Notes: a model not told the origin generated them from the letters alone. 64,000 nucleotides of DNA from Flagellimonas sp. CMM7 (GCF_021390195.1 NZ_CP090003.1:360001-424000); one strand, 5' to 3'; positions 10,949 to 20,406 are shown, counted from the first letter of the stretch. Program-made: numbers and translations.

Positions 10949-11320
10949 ATGAACTACTTACAAATTGCCTTGTTATCCAACGCACTTTTCTCTTGCCTAA
11001 CAGGCCTTTCATTAATTCTCTTTCATAAAACCATAGCCAAATGGTTTGGTCAACAGAAAACAACCATCTTTTGGTTAATTGGAATCGGATTGTTGTTCTT
11101 TTCTTATTCTGTTTTTATCCAGGTTAGAAATCCAAACCCCAACGCCGTATTTTACATTATAATCCAGGATGCAATATGGGTTTTGGCCAGTATTGCTATA
11201 CTATGGTTAAAACCATTTAAAATTACGCAGATTGGTTATCGAATTGTTGCCGGTATTGCTGCTATTGTTCTCATTTTTGATGCATTGCAATTATTGGGGA
11301 TTTGCATCACTACCCAATAG
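10949..11320 (+). CDS. Small four-helix membrane protein
   Basis: 123 residues with four hydrophobic spans: roughly 5-27 (LQIALLSNALFSCLTGL), 38-58 (IFWLIGIGLLFFSYSV), 67-86 (FYIIIQDAIWVLASIAIL) and 96-118 (IVAGIAAIVLIFDALQLL). I chose the ATG at 10949. A longer frame opens only at a TTG at 10898 and adds residues that do not look like the rest. It resembles small uncharacterised inner-membrane proteins of flavobacteria. Function unknown; co-transcription with the Crp-like regulator is possible. Confidence 0.7.
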   Translation: MNYLQIALLSNALFSCLTGLSLILFHKTIAKWFGQQKTTIFWLIGIGLLFFSYSVFIQVRNPNPNAVFYIIIQDAIWVLASIAILWLKPFKITQIGYRIVAGIAAIVLIFDALQLLGICITTQ

Positions 11321-11455
11321 AGATTGGTGGGCACTTCAGGTACAATAATCTATCCTTTGAATGCCAATGGCAAAATACGGTTTAGATATGTGGTTAATAA
11401 CAATGGTAGACCTTTGGATGTGGTCTTCATAAATATTGGTATAACCCAGCTGTAA
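11321..11455 (+). other. In-frame coding-like extension after a stop codon
   Basis: Directly after the TAG of the membrane protein, the same frame stays open for 44 codons with protein-like composition (for example PLNANGKIRFRYVVNNNGR) and ends at TAA 11453-11455. Only GTG or TTG starts are available. It may be the tail of a longer or decayed gene, or a small independent gene. I do not recognise it. Confidence 0.3.
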
Positions 11456-11471
11456 AGTCTTCTTGAGTTTT

Positions 11472-12800
11472 CTAGGTCTTTTGTTTCTTTTTGCGTGCTG
11501 CAGGAAACAAGACATTGTTTAAAATGAGTCGATACCCGGGAGAGGTTGGATGCAGTTCCAATTCAGTTTTTGGATCACCTACACGATGTTGGTAATCCTC
11601 CGGGTCATGTCCACCATAAAAGGTAAAAAAGCCCTTCCCTTTTATTCCATGAAGATAACGTGCTTCTCCATTTATTTTGTTTTCTCCCAGGACCATTACT
11701 GCTGGTTTTACCTCATCTCTGGTAAATGATGTTGTTTGCCCCATAAAACCTTTTACCAAAGCCGTATGATTCTGTGTTAGCATTGTTGGAACCGGGTCCC
11801 ACTTTGCAGAGAATTCCATCAAGGAGAAATAATCCGATTCTTTAGGTACATTTCTTCTTTTATTTGTCATATCAATTGAAGAAAACTCATACCGCAATGG
11901 ATTACGTTCAAGAATAAAATTGGTAAAAGCGAAAGTATTTCCGTAATCCAGCTTGCCCTGATAGTTTGCATCTGATGGATCTCCATCAAACATTGGCTCG
12001 CAAATATCAACGTTTTCTGCAGCTAAAGCGATGTCAAAACTATCTGTTGCTGAACACATGGCGAACATAAACCCTCCTCCAATGACGTAGTTTCTAATTT
12101 TTAAAGCTACTGCCCTCTTCTCTTCAGAGACTTTGGAAAAGCCCAATTTTTGTGCTAAGGCTTCAGCTTCAGCTTTGCCTTCAATATACCAAGGTGCGGC
12201 CCTATAGGCTCCATAGAACTTTCCATACTGTCCGGTAAAATCTTCATGGTGCAAATGCAACCAATCATACAAAACCAATTTATCACTCAGCACTTCTTCG
12301 TCATAGATAGTAACATAGGGAATCTCGGCATAGGTAAGTACCATGGTAACGGCATCATCCCATGGCAAATTTCCTTTGGGAGAATACACCGCAATCTTGG
12401 GAGCTTTCTCCAGAATAACAGCGTCCTGATTTTGAGAAGGACTGCTAATTTCATCTAAGATGGATTCCGCTTGTGCATCTGAAAGCACTTCAAAAGACAC
12501 CCCTCTAATTTGGCATTCTTTTCTAATAACTTCTCCATCGGGCAGTAAAAAAGAACCTCCTCTATAATTCAATAACCATTGAACCTTTTGTTGTTTTGTA
12601 AGTACCCAATATGTAATCCCATATGCTTTTAAATGATTTTCTTGACTCTCGGAATCCATAGGAATAAGAATTGCCGAGCCAAAAGATTGAAAATAGCATA
12701 AAACAAAAAATACAAGGAGAAAAACTCTCGACTGTACTCGAGATGTTAATAAGGAAATGATTTTAAAAGGGTACGTCGTTATCATCTGGGTCATCGTCAC
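11472..12800 (-). CDS. Exported conserved protein, often labelled asparagine synthetase B
   Basis: Up to 442 residues with a hydrophobic signal segment (about residues 25-42, ending FGSA) and the conserved mature start ILIPMDSESQENHLKAYG. It recurs downstream of dnaB in flavobacteria and is commonly annotated as asparagine synthetase B, but I find neither the N-terminal Cys glutaminase nor an ATP-pyrophosphatase SGGxDS motif, so that name is not supported. The segment GGGFMFAMCSATDSFDIAL and the later FYGGHDPEDYQHRVGDP suggest a class-I glutamine-amidotransferase-like fold. The first ATG lies inside dnaB; an ATG at 12785 is an alternative. Function unknown. Confidence 0.75.
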   Translation of the reverse strand: MTMTQMITTYPFKIISLLTSRVQSRVFLLVFFVLCYFQSFGSAILIPMDSESQENHLKAYGITYWVLTKQQKVQWLLNYRGGSFLLPDGEVIRKECQIRGVSFEVLSDAQAESILDEISSPSQNQDAVILEKAPKIAVYSPKGNLPWDDAVTMVLTYAEIPYVTIYDEEVLSDKLVLYDWLHLHHEDFTGQYGKFYGAYRAAPWYIEGKAEAEALAQKLGFSKVSEEKRAVALKIRNYVIGGGFMFAMCSATDSFDIALAAENVDICEPMFDGDPSDANYQGKLDYGNTFAFTNFILERNPLRYEFSSIDMTNKRRNVPKESDYFSLMEFSAKWDPVPTMLTQNHTALVKGFMGQTTSFTRDEVKPAVMVLGENKINGEARYLHGIKGKGFFTFYGGHDPEDYQHRVGDPKTELELHPTSPGYRLILNNVLFPAARKKKQKT

Positions 12801-14310
12801 TGTTCATTGCACTACCAAAAGCCTCATTCGCACTTGGCAGATTTGGTGTTGCAAAGGGGTTTTCTTCATCCGCATTCATCTTCGATTGAAACTCGAATGG
12901 GGAATCAAAGTCGTCCAAGTTATCAAATTTACCCAGTGCACCCACAAACTTTAACCTAATATTATCCAATCCACCATTACGGTGCTTTGCCACAATGAAT
13001 TCGGCTTGACCTTGCGTTGGGGTGCGTTCTTCATCATCCCATTCATCAATTTTGTAATATTCTGGACGATAAATAAATGATACAATATCCGCATCTTGCT
13101 CAATTGCACCTGATTCCCTTAAATCCGAAAGAATAGGTCGTTTACTACCGCCCCTGGTTTCCACGGCTCTTGATAACTGGGAAAGTGCTATGACCGGAAC
13201 ACTTAATTCCTTGGCCAATGCCTTTAAGTTTCTAGAAATAGTAGAAATCTCTTGCTCACGGTTACCGCCTTTTTGACTTCCCCCGGCGGTCATCAGTTGC
13301 AAATAATCAATTACTATAAGTTTTATGCCATGCTGGGATGCCAATCTTCGTGCTTTTGCGCGCAAATCAAAAATGGACAGTGAGGGGGTATCATCAATAA
13401 ACAAAGGCGCTTTTTCCAGTGCTTTTACCTTTACATTCAGTTGTTCCCATTCATGCTTTTCCAGTCTTCCTGTTCTCAATTTTTCCGATGAAAGGCCCGT
13501 TTCTGAAGAAATCAACCTTGTTATTAATTGTACAGATGACATCTCCAAAGAGAAGAAAGCTACAGGTATTTCTGAATTCACAGCAATATTTCTCGCCATA
13601 GAAAGGGTGAGTGCTGTTTTACCCATACCAGGTCTTGCGGCAACAATAATTAAATCACTGGGCTGCCAACCAGATGTTAATTTGTCCAACTTATCAAAAC
13701 CGGAAGGGATTCCACTTAAACCTTCTTTATTGGAAATTTCTTCAATTTTCTTTTTGGCCTGAATAACCAAGTTTTGAGCTGTTTCCGCTGAGCGCTTTAA
13801 ATTACCTTGGGTAACTTCATATAATTTTGCCTCTGCATTGTCCAAAAGGTCAAAAACATCTTTAGAATCACTATAAGAATCTTCAATGATTTCGTTGGAA
13901 ATTTTTATTAAGCTCCTTTGAATATATTTTTGAAGAATAATCCTTGCATGAAACTCAATATGGGCAGAAGAAGCCACTTTTTGGGTTAGTTTTATCAGGT
14001 AAAAGTCACCTCCAACAGCTTCTAATCGTCCATCTTTCTTCAATTGCGAAGAAACGGTTAATAAATCCACTGGTTCGGAAGATTCGAACAATTTGAAAAT
14101 CGCTTCGTAGATATGACGATGAGCATCCTTATAAAAAGCATCCGGATGTAGGATATCTATTACTTCGTCTACCCCTTTTTTATCAATCATCATCGCGCCA
14201 AGCACAACTTCCTCTAAATCAACTGCTTGCGGAGGTATTTTACCCCTCTCCAAGTTAATTAGAGTTGACTTATCAACTTTATGACCAATAATTGGGCTAG
14301 GCTTGTCCAT
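12763..14310 (-). CDS. dnaB: Replicative DNA helicase DnaB
   Basis: Hexameric 5'-3' helicase that unwinds the replication fork. 515 residues: the N-terminal collar domain (residues 25-130; PPQAVDLEEVVLGAMM), a linker, and the RecA-like motor domain with Walker A AARPGMGKTALTL near residue 232, Walker B LIVIDYLQLM, the DnaB motif with DLRESGAIEQDADIV and the arginine finger region RNGGLDNIRLKF. No intein is present. The C-terminal tail is acidic (NSDDDPDDNDVPF). It overlaps the next gene by 38 bases. Confidence 0.98.
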   Translation of the reverse strand: MDKPSPIIGHKVDKSTLINLERGKIPPQAVDLEEVVLGAMMIDKKGVDEVIDILHPDAFYKDAHRHIYEAIFKLFESSEPVDLLTVSSQLKKDGRLEAVGGDFYLIKLTQKVASSAHIEFHARIILQKYIQRSLIKISNEIIEDSYSDSKDVFDLLDNAEAKLYEVTQGNLKRSAETAQNLVIQAKKKIEEISNKEGLSGIPSGFDKLDKLTSGWQPSDLIIVAARPGMGKTALTLSMARNIAVNSEIPVAFFSLEMSSVQLITRLISSETGLSSEKLRTGRLEKHEWEQLNVKVKALEKAPLFIDDTPSLSIFDLRAKARRLASQHGIKLIVIDYLQLMTAGGSQKGGNREQEISTISRNLKALAKELSVPVIALSQLSRAVETRGGSKRPILSDLRESGAIEQDADIVSFIYRPEYYKIDEWDDEERTPTQGQAEFIVAKHRNGGLDNIRLKFVGALGKFDNLDDFDSPFEFQSKMNADEENPFATPNLPSANEAFGSAMNSDDDPDDNDVPF

Positions 14311-14477
14311 AAGTGCGAAAGTAGGTAATTAACCTTTAGTTAACTTTAAATTGACCAACTGCGATGTTCACAGGTGTTCAACAAAATTAATGTTGATAAC
14401 TAAGAAAATCTGTTAATAACATGAAAATGTTTGAAGAAAAAAATTAACAAAAAGAAGTAAGAGCTAGTAAACAGTGA

Positions 14478-15431
14478 TTAGCCGTCAAAAACACCCATCT
14501 CAGCATATTTTTCCATTCGGGTTTTTACCAAATCTTTTGGTGATAACTTTTGAAGTTCCTCAAAATGTGCTGAAATTTTGTTCTTTACGGTGTCAAAAGT
14601 TTTTTCTCTATTGGTATGAGCACCACCTAGCGGTTCGCGAACAATTTCATCAACAAGCTTCTGCTTTTTCATATCCGTTGCAGTGAGTTTCAATGCATCA
14701 GCAGCTTGTTCCTTATATTCCCAACTTCTCCAAAGTATGGAAGAGCAAGATTCTGGTGAAATTACAGAGTACCATGTGTTTTCTAGCATTAATACCTTAT
14801 CACCTACTCCAATTCCCAATGCTCCTCCTGAAGCTCCTTCACCTATGATTACAACAATGATAGGTACTTTAAGGCGTGTCATTTCCAAAATATTACGCGC
14901 AATAGCTTCTCCTTGACCTCTTTCTTCCGCTTCAATGCCTGGATATGCTCCAGGGGTATCAATAAAGCATACTACTGGAATTCCAAATTTCTCGGCTGAC
15001 TTCATCAACCTCAAGGCTTTTCTATACCCCTCTGGGTTGGCCATCCCAAAATTTCTGTATTGACGGGTTTTGGTATTGTATCCTTTTTGTTGACCAACGA
15101 ACATATAACTCTGATCTCCGATCTTACCCAAACCACCAATCATCGCTTTATCGTCCTTCACATTTCTATCACCATGAAGTTCTAAGAACGTATCACCACA
15201 AATGGCATTAATATAGTCCATGGTATATGGTCTATTTGGATGCCTTGACAATTGTACTCGTTGCCATGCCGTCAAATTTTTATAGATGTCCTTTCGGGCC
15301 TCTCCTAACTTCTTTTCAATTTGTTGGCATGTTTCAGTGACATCAACATCACTTTCTTCTCCAATAATCATACATTTTTGAAGCTGGTCTTCAAGTTCTT
15401 TAATGGGAAGTTCAAAATCTAAATACTCCAT
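14478..15431 (-). CDS. accA: Acetyl-CoA carboxylase carboxyltransferase subunit alpha
   Basis: Transfers the carboxyl group from carboxybiotin to acetyl-CoA in the first step of fatty-acid synthesis, as an alpha2beta2 complex with AccD. 317 residues of the usual length, starting [17 protein letters not shown]. The crotonase-fold core shows [18 protein letters not shown] and the oxyanion-hole glycines [17 protein letters not shown]. No accD is nearby, which is normal. Confidence 0.97.
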   Translation of the reverse strand: MEYLDFELPIKELEDQLQKCMIIGEESDVDVTETCQQIEKKLGEARKDIYKNLTAWQRVQLSRHPNRPYTMDYINAICGDTFLELHGDRNVKDDKAMIGGLGKIGDQSYMFVGQQKGYNTKTRQYRNFGMANPEGYRKALRLMKSAEKFGIPVVCFIDTPGAYPGIEAEERGQGEAIARNILEMTRLKVPIIVVIIGEGASGGALGIGVGDKVLMLENTWYSVISPESCSSILWRSWEYKEQAADALKLTATDMKKQKLVDEIVREPLGGAHTNREKTFDTVKNKISAHFEELQKLSPKDLVKTRMEKYAEMGVFDG

Positions 15432-15462
15432 GGAAAGTTGGTTTCAGAAAATATAATGGGGA

Positions 15463-15470
15463 CAAATATA
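15463..15470 (-). promoter_or_regulatory. -7 promoter element of accA
   Basis: Minus-strand TATATTTG (complement CAAATATA), 32 bases upstream of the accA start. No good TTG stands at the expected distance, so this is a half-site match. Confidence 0.4.
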
Positions 15471-15538
15471 AAACTTTAAAGGACACTCTTTAGCACTCAA
15501 TTTACTAATTATCTGATGAAGAAAAGATGTTTTTGTTG

Positions 15539-16621
15539 TCATCGTTTGGCCTTTATTAGCATGTAAACCGCAAAAACACCAAAGATTAGATTGGGAACTA
15601 CAACTGCTAACAGTGGTGAAAAACCAGATTGCTCCGCTAATGTTCCAAAAACTTTATCAAAAAAGATATAAATAAAGGCTACGCCAATACCAAAGGCTAA
15701 ATTTAAGCCCATTCCGCCCCTTCTTTTTACAGAAGAAACCGCAACAGCAATGATTGTAAGCACAAATGCGGTTATTGGCAATGCCCATCTTTTGTACTTA
15801 ACCAATATATAGGCATTAATGTTAGATGCGCCCTTTTGTTTTTGATCATCTATAAACTTGTTCAGTTCAAACAAATTCTTAGTCTCAGCGACATAGGATA
15901 CTGGGGTAAGATCTTCTATTTTAAAAGTAAAGAGGGTATCCAACCTTCTTTTGGTTTGCATTATCTCAACATCATTACGAAGTTTTCTTTTCACATAATT
16001 GGTTAGTCTATAGATACTATCTTTCTCTATCCATCTAATGTTCGTAGCAGAAATCTTATAATCCAATTTTTTAATTGAATCAAAATGTTCGTAAGTAAAA
16101 TTGTAACCAATCTTCCTATTTGGGTCAAAACTGCTTACATAGATATAATCATCCTCATTTAACTGATTAAATATATTACTGGTAACTCTATCCTGTCGCC
16201 CTTTCTTAAAGTATTTATACTCAAATTCATTGTATCCTATACTAGCATGTGGAACTATAAACATACCCATCATAAAAATTAGGATTGCCACCAAAGTAGC
16301 ACCTATAAAATAAGGTCTTAAAAAACGAGCATAAGAAACTCCAGAACTTAGAATAGCAACTATTTCTGTGTTACTTGCCAATTTAGAAGTGAAAAATATG
16401 ATGGATAAGAAGAGGAAAATAGGGAGTAGCAAATTGCCAATAACCAAAGTAAAGTTCCCGTAAAACACAATGACCTCACTTAAAGGTGCTTCGTTGTCTA
16501 TAATTTTACCAACTTTTTCAGCCAAGTTGGCCATTATACCAATGGGAACAAAAAGCAAAAGCATTCCCATGAAGGTAACCAAATAGCGTTTTAAAATATA
16601 TCTATCAAGTATGGTAAGCAT
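15539..16621 (-). CDS. LptF/LptG family lipopolysaccharide export permease
   Basis: Inner-membrane permease of the YjgP/YjgQ family that, with LptB and a partner, extracts LPS for transport to the outer membrane. From the chosen start it has 360 residues with three N-terminal transmembrane helices, a long periplasmic beta-jellyroll region (about 125-270) and three C-terminal helices, the family topology. The start MLTILDRYILKRYLVTFMG is family-typical and its ATG overlaps the tgt stop by one base (TAATG). A longer frame to 16663 exists but would run inside tgt. Confidence 0.9.
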   Translation of the reverse strand: MLTILDRYILKRYLVTFMGMLLLFVPIGIMANLAEKVGKIIDNEAPLSEVIVFYGNFTLVIGNLLLPIFLFLSIIFFTSKLASNTEIVAILSSGVSYARFLRPYFIGATLVAILIFMMGMFIVPHASIGYNEFEYKYFKKGRQDRVTSNIFNQLNEDDYIYVSSFDPNRKIGYNFTYEHFDSIKKLDYKISATNIRWIEKDSIYRLTNYVKRKLRNDVEIMQTKRRLDTLFTFKIEDLTPVSYVAETKNLFELNKFIDDQKQKGASNINAYILVKYKRWALPITAFVLTIIAVAVSSVKRRGGMGLNLAFGIGVAFIYIFFDKVFGTLAEQSGFSPLLAVVVPNLIFGVFAVYMLIKAKR

Positions 16622-17751
16622 TAGAGTCTTTTGTCCATTTGTTGTACCATTTTGGTTTTCCACTCAAGAAAATCCCCTGCTAAAATACGCTCTCTGGCGG
16701 TACGCACCAACCAAAGGTAAAAACCAAGGTTATGTATTGTTGCAATTTGCTTGCCTAAATACTCATTGGCGGCAAACAAATGTCTTAAATATGCTTTGGA
16801 ATATTCTGTATCCACAAAAGTGATTCCCATGTCATCAATAGGAGAAAAATCATCTTCCCACTTTTTGTTTTTAATGTTGATTGTACCATGTGCCGTAAAC
16901 AGCATTCCGTTACGTGCATTACGTGTTGGCATTACACAATCGAACATATCCACACCTAAAGCAATATTCTCAAGAATGTTAATCGGTGTACCTACACCCA
17001 TTAAATATCTTGGTTTATCCTCAGGAAGAATATCACAGACAATTTCTGCCATTTCATACATTTCTTCTGCGGGTTCCCCAACTGACAGTCCCCCTATGGC
17101 GTTTCCTTCCGCACCCACGGAAGCAATGTATTCCGCTGATTGTTTTCTTAAATCTTTATAGGTTGAACCCTGTACAATAGGAAAAAAGGTTTGGGAGTAA
17201 TCGTATTTAAAAGGAAGTTTTTCTAAATGGGAGATACATCTGTCCAACCATCTATGGGTCATATGCATAGAGCGTTTTGCATAATTGTAATCACAAGGGT
17301 AAGGTGTACACTCATCAAAAGCCATGATAATGTCTGCACCTATGGCCCGCTGTATTTCCATCACATTCTCTGGAGTGAAAAAATGATTTGACCCATCTAT
17401 ATGAGATTTAAAATTTACTCCTTCTTCTTTAATTTTTCTATTGCTAGAAAGTGAATACACTTGGTACCCCCCACTATCGGTCAAAATATTTCTATCCCAA
17501 CCCATAAACTTATGCAATCCACCCGCCTGTTCCAAGATTTTAGTTCCTGGTCTTAAATACAAGTGATAGGTGTTACCCAGTATAACATCTGGATTTATCT
17601 CATCTCTTAATTCTCGTTGGTGTACCCCTTTTACAGAAGCCACCGTACCTACTGGCATGAATATTGGTGTCTGTATAATACCATGATCTAATGACAATTC
17701 ACCGGCCCTGGCTTTACTAAGATTATCCTTTTTTTCTAGAGTAAACTTCAA
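16621..17751 (-). CDS. tgt: tRNA-guanine(34) transglycosylase, zinc cysteines missing
   Basis: Exchanges guanine 34 for preQ1 in tRNAs with GUN anticodons, for queuosine synthesis. 376 residues; the nucleophile/base aspartates are in LTDSGGYQVYSL (near residue 92) and DMFDCVMPTRNARNG (near residue 268). The zinc signature CxCxxC of E. coli-type enzymes (CDCYTC) is replaced here by GITFVD between PIDDM and TEYSKAYLRHL, while the histidine of IHN remains. To my knowledge related Bacteroidota enzymes look the same. Translationally coupled to the LptF/G gene. Confidence 0.96.
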   Translation of the reverse strand: MKFTLEKKDNLSKARAGELSLDHGIIQTPIFMPVGTVASVKGVHQRELRDEINPDVILGNTYHLYLRPGTKILEQAGGLHKFMGWDRNILTDSGGYQVYSLSSNRKIKEEGVNFKSHIDGSNHFFTPENVMEIQRAIGADIIMAFDECTPYPCDYNYAKRSMHMTHRWLDRCISHLEKLPFKYDYSQTFFPIVQGSTYKDLRKQSAEYIASVGAEGNAIGGLSVGEPAEEMYEMAEIVCDILPEDKPRYLMGVGTPINILENIALGVDMFDCVMPTRNARNGMLFTAHGTINIKNKKWEDDFSPIDDMGITFVDTEYSKAYLRHLFAANEYLGKQIATIHNLGFYLWLVRTARERILAGDFLEWKTKMVQQMDKRL

Positions 17752-17769
17752 TTGTTGCTTTTAAAAGGG

Positions 17770-17796
17770 CAAATATAGCCAACTCATTTCCACAAA
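17770..17796 (-). promoter_or_regulatory. tgt promoter candidate
   Basis: Minus-strand TATATTTG (complement at 17770-17777), 18 bases upstream of the tgt start. A TTTG (complement 17793-17796) is present but at 15 bases, shorter than the norm. The -7 element is convincing and the -33 element is not. Confidence 0.45.
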
Positions 17797-17857
17797 GCCT
17801 TAACAAAAAAATAAAGTTTGTTTCTGCAAAGCGTTTCGTAAAATAATCCGCAGTCGC

Positions 17858-17888
17858 TTGTTTAACAAAGTGAATGCGGTTACTTTTG
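17858..17888 (+). promoter_or_regulatory. Promoter of the split transketolase operon
   Basis: TTG at 17858-17860, 20-base spacer, TACTTTTG at 17881-17888, matching TTG-N19/20-TAnnTTTG. It ends 19 bases before the ATG at 17908. Confidence 0.65.
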
Positions 17889-17907
17889 ACACAATAAAAT
17901 TAACACA

Positions 17908-18753
17908 ATGCCAAGCACTCAAGAATTACAGAATTTAGTGACCCAGGTCCGAAGAGACATTTTAAGAATGGTCCACAAAGTAAATTCAGGGCACCCTGGA
18001 GGTTCTTTAGGTTGTACCGAATTTTTTGTTGCACTATACAACGAAATCATGGAGTTAAAAGATGGTTTTGATATGGATGGAAATGGCGAGGACCTTTTCT
18101 TCCTTTCAAATGGCCATATCTCACCAGTATTTTATAGTGTATTGGCAAGAAGAGGTTATTTCCCAGTTGATGAATTGAACACCTTTAGGTTGATAAATTC
18201 TCGTTTACAAGGGCATCCTACAACTCATGAAGGACTGCCCGGTGTGCGCATAGCTTCTGGATCTTTGGGGCAGGGTATGTCCGTGGCCATCGGAGCTGCT
18301 CTAGCCAAAAAGCTAAATGGTGACAATAAACTAGTTTATAGTTTACATGGTGATGGAGAATTACAAGAAGGACAAAATTGGGAGGCCATTATGTATGCCT
18401 CCGGAAATAAGGTAGATAATTATATTGCTACCATCGATTTAAATGGACAACAAATAGATGGATCCACAGATGATGTTTTACCGTTAGGTGATGTTGCTGA
18501 AAAGTTTAGAGTTTTTGGATGGGATGTTTTGGAAATTGAAAATGGCAATGACCTAAAACAAGTGATAGCTGGTTTAAATGAGGCCAAAAGCAGAACTGGA
18601 AAAGGAAAACCAGTTTGTGTTGTAATGACTACAATGATGGGTAATGGAGTAGATTTTATGATGCATACCCACGCCTGGCATGGTAAAGCTCCAAGCGATG
18701 AACAATTGGAGACAGCATTGGCACAAAATCCAGAAACTTTAGGTGATTATTAA
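17908..18753 (+). CDS. Transketolase, N-terminal subunit
   Basis: 281 residues forming the thiamine-diphosphate pyrophosphate-binding half of a two-gene transketolase. It shows HPGGSLGCTEFF near residue 29, GHPTTHEGLPGV, and the cofactor motif GDGELQEGQNWEA near residue 150 with NGQQIDG at the end of the motif. Its partner starts 17 bases downstream. Split transketolases are found across Bacteroidota, archaea and some Firmicutes, and interconvert pentose and hexose phosphates. Confidence 0.93.
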   Translation: MPSTQELQNLVTQVRRDILRMVHKVNSGHPGGSLGCTEFFVALYNEIMELKDGFDMDGNGEDLFFLSNGHISPVFYSVLARRGYFPVDELNTFRLINSRLQGHPTTHEGLPGVRIASGSLGQGMSVAIGAALAKKLNGDNKLVYSLHGDGELQEGQNWEAIMYASGNKVDNYIATIDLNGQQIDGSTDDVLPLGDVAEKFRVFGWDVLEIENGNDLKQVIAGLNEAKSRTGKGKPVCVVMTTMMGNGVDFMMHTHAWHGKAPSDEQLETALAQNPETLGDY

Positions 18754-18770
18754 TTCTTAAGACAACAAAC

Positions 18771-19724
18771 ATGACAAAATATATAGATCAAGGAAAAAAT
18801 GATACTCGAAGTGGTTATGGTGCCGGAATGACGGAACTGGGAAGAACAAACCCAAATGTTGTTGCACTTTGTGCCGATTTGGTTGGTTCTCTTAAAATAC
18901 AAACCTTCATTGATGAAAATCCAGAGCGTTTCTTTCAGATAGGAATTGCCGAAGCCAATATGATGGGTATTGCTGCTGGTTTAACTATTGGCGGAAAAAT
19001 TCCATTTACTGGAACATTTGCCAATTTTTCTACGGGTAGGGTTTATGACCAAATTCGTCAATCAATAGCCTATTCGGATAAAAATGTAAAAATTTGTGCC
19101 TCCCACGCCGGTATTACACTTGGAGAAGATGGTGCTACCCATCAAATTTTGGAAGATATAGGTTTAATGAAAATGCTTCCGGGTATGACCGTTATAAACC
19201 CATGCGACTTTAACCAGACAAAGGCTGCTACTTTAGCTATAGCCGAACATCATGGCCCCGTATACCTTCGTTTTGGAAGACCCAAGGTGGCCAACTTTAC
19301 TCCTGCTGACCAAAAGTTTGAAATTGGAAAGGCATTAATGCTCAATGAAGGTACGGATGTCACCATTATTGCAACAGGACACTTGGTATGGCAATCTTTG
19401 CTTGCTGCGGAAAACTTGGAAAATCAAGGAATCTCTGCTGAAGTAATAAATATCCACACCATAAAACCTCTTGACAACGAAGCTATTTTGGCTTCAGCAA
19501 AAAAGACAGGTTGTGTTGTTACTGCTGAAGAGCATAATTACCTTGGTGGCCTTGGAGAAAGTGTTTCCAGAGTATTGGCCTCACATCACCCTACGCCTCA
19601 GGAGTTTGTGGCAACACAGGATACTTTTGGCGAAAGTGGAACCCCAGAACAGCTCATGGATAAGTATGGTTTGAACAATAAAGCCGTTGAAGCTGCCGTT
19701 TTAAAAGTGTTGAAACGAAAATAA
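18771..19724 (+). CDS. Transketolase, C-terminal subunit
   Basis: 317 residues carrying the pyrimidine-binding domain (GDLVGSLKIQTF; the catalytic glutamate in GIAEANMMGIAAG near residue 63) and the C-terminal transketolase domain ending GVEAAVLKVLKRK-like. It completes the enzyme encoded by the preceding gene. A full-length transketolase is encoded separately at 47.6-49.6 kb. The next gene, a porin-like protein, starts about 50 bases later and may be read from the same message. Confidence 0.93.
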   Translation: MTKYIDQGKNDTRSGYGAGMTELGRTNPNVVALCADLVGSLKIQTFIDENPERFFQIGIAEANMMGIAAGLTIGGKIPFTGTFANFSTGRVYDQIRQSIAYSDKNVKICASHAGITLGEDGATHQILEDIGLMKMLPGMTVINPCDFNQTKAATLAIAEHHGPVYLRFGRPKVANFTPADQKFEIGKALMLNEGTDVTIIATGHLVWQSLLAAENLENQGISAEVINIHTIKPLDNEAILASAKKTGCVVTAEEHNYLGGLGESVSRVLASHHPTPQEFVATQDTFGESGTPEQLMDKYGLNNKAVEAAVLKVLKRK

Positions 19725-19774
19725 TTTTTCGGTATCATCTTTGATATTCTTCAATCTATTAAAACGAAACACTT

Positions 19775-20386
19775 ATGAAAAAAACACTTCTAATTGCAGT
19801 GTTGACCCTTATGGGGTCTGCTGTATTTGCACAAAGCGGCTCAGGATTTGGTATTAAGGCCGGACTTAGTTACAACAAGAACGGAGATTTAATTGGATCC
19901 GTTGGTGATGCCGGACAAAACATTTCTGAAGGCGCCGAAGGTAAAGCTGGTTACCATGTAGGTTTTTGGGGAAAATTGGATTTCCCAAAGATTTACCTTA
20001 GACCAGAACTGGTTTATTCTAAAACCAAAAGCTCCTATGATGTCAACGGCGATTCCAATGACTACGATATTTCAAAATTGGATCTTCCTGTTCTTTTAGG
20101 GTATAAACTAATAGGCCCCTTGCATATTTTTGCTGGTCCGGCTTTTCAATATACTCTAAAGAATGATCTAGGAGATATAGAGGTAGAAGATGTTGAAAAT
20201 GATTTTACTGTGGGGCTGAATGCAGGTGTTGGTGTCAATCTTGGTAAAATAGGTGTGGATGTCCGCTACGAACGTGGATTCTCAGAAAATGAAGCAAGAA
20301 TTATTTCCAATAATATTACAGATATTGATGGTCGCGTAGATTCAAGACCATCACAGATAATTTTTGCCTTATCCGTTAAATTATAA
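19775..20386 (+). CDS. Outer-membrane beta-barrel protein, PorT-like
   Basis: 203 residues with a clear signal peptide (residues 1-19, cut after VFAQ) and then alternating amphipathic strands typical of an eight-stranded barrel: GFGIKAGLSYN, YHVGFWGKLDF, IYLRPELVYS, DLPVLLGYKL, LHIFAGPAFQY, VGLNAGVGVNL, IGVDVRYERGF, and the C-terminal IIFALSVKL ending in a strand that fits BAM recognition. Probably a structural or small-porin protein of the outer membrane; ligand unknown. Confidence 0.85.
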   Translation: MKKTLLIAVLTLMGSAVFAQSGSGFGIKAGLSYNKNGDLIGSVGDAGQNISEGAEGKAGYHVGFWGKLDFPKIYLRPELVYSKTKSSYDVNGDSNDYDISKLDLPVLLGYKLIGPLHIFAGPAFQYTLKNDLGDIEVEDVENDFTVGLNAGVGVNLGKIGVDVRYERGFSENEARIISNNITDIDGRVDSRPSQIIFALSVKL

Positions 20387-20406
20387 AAAAATAGATTTAT
20401 AAATAA

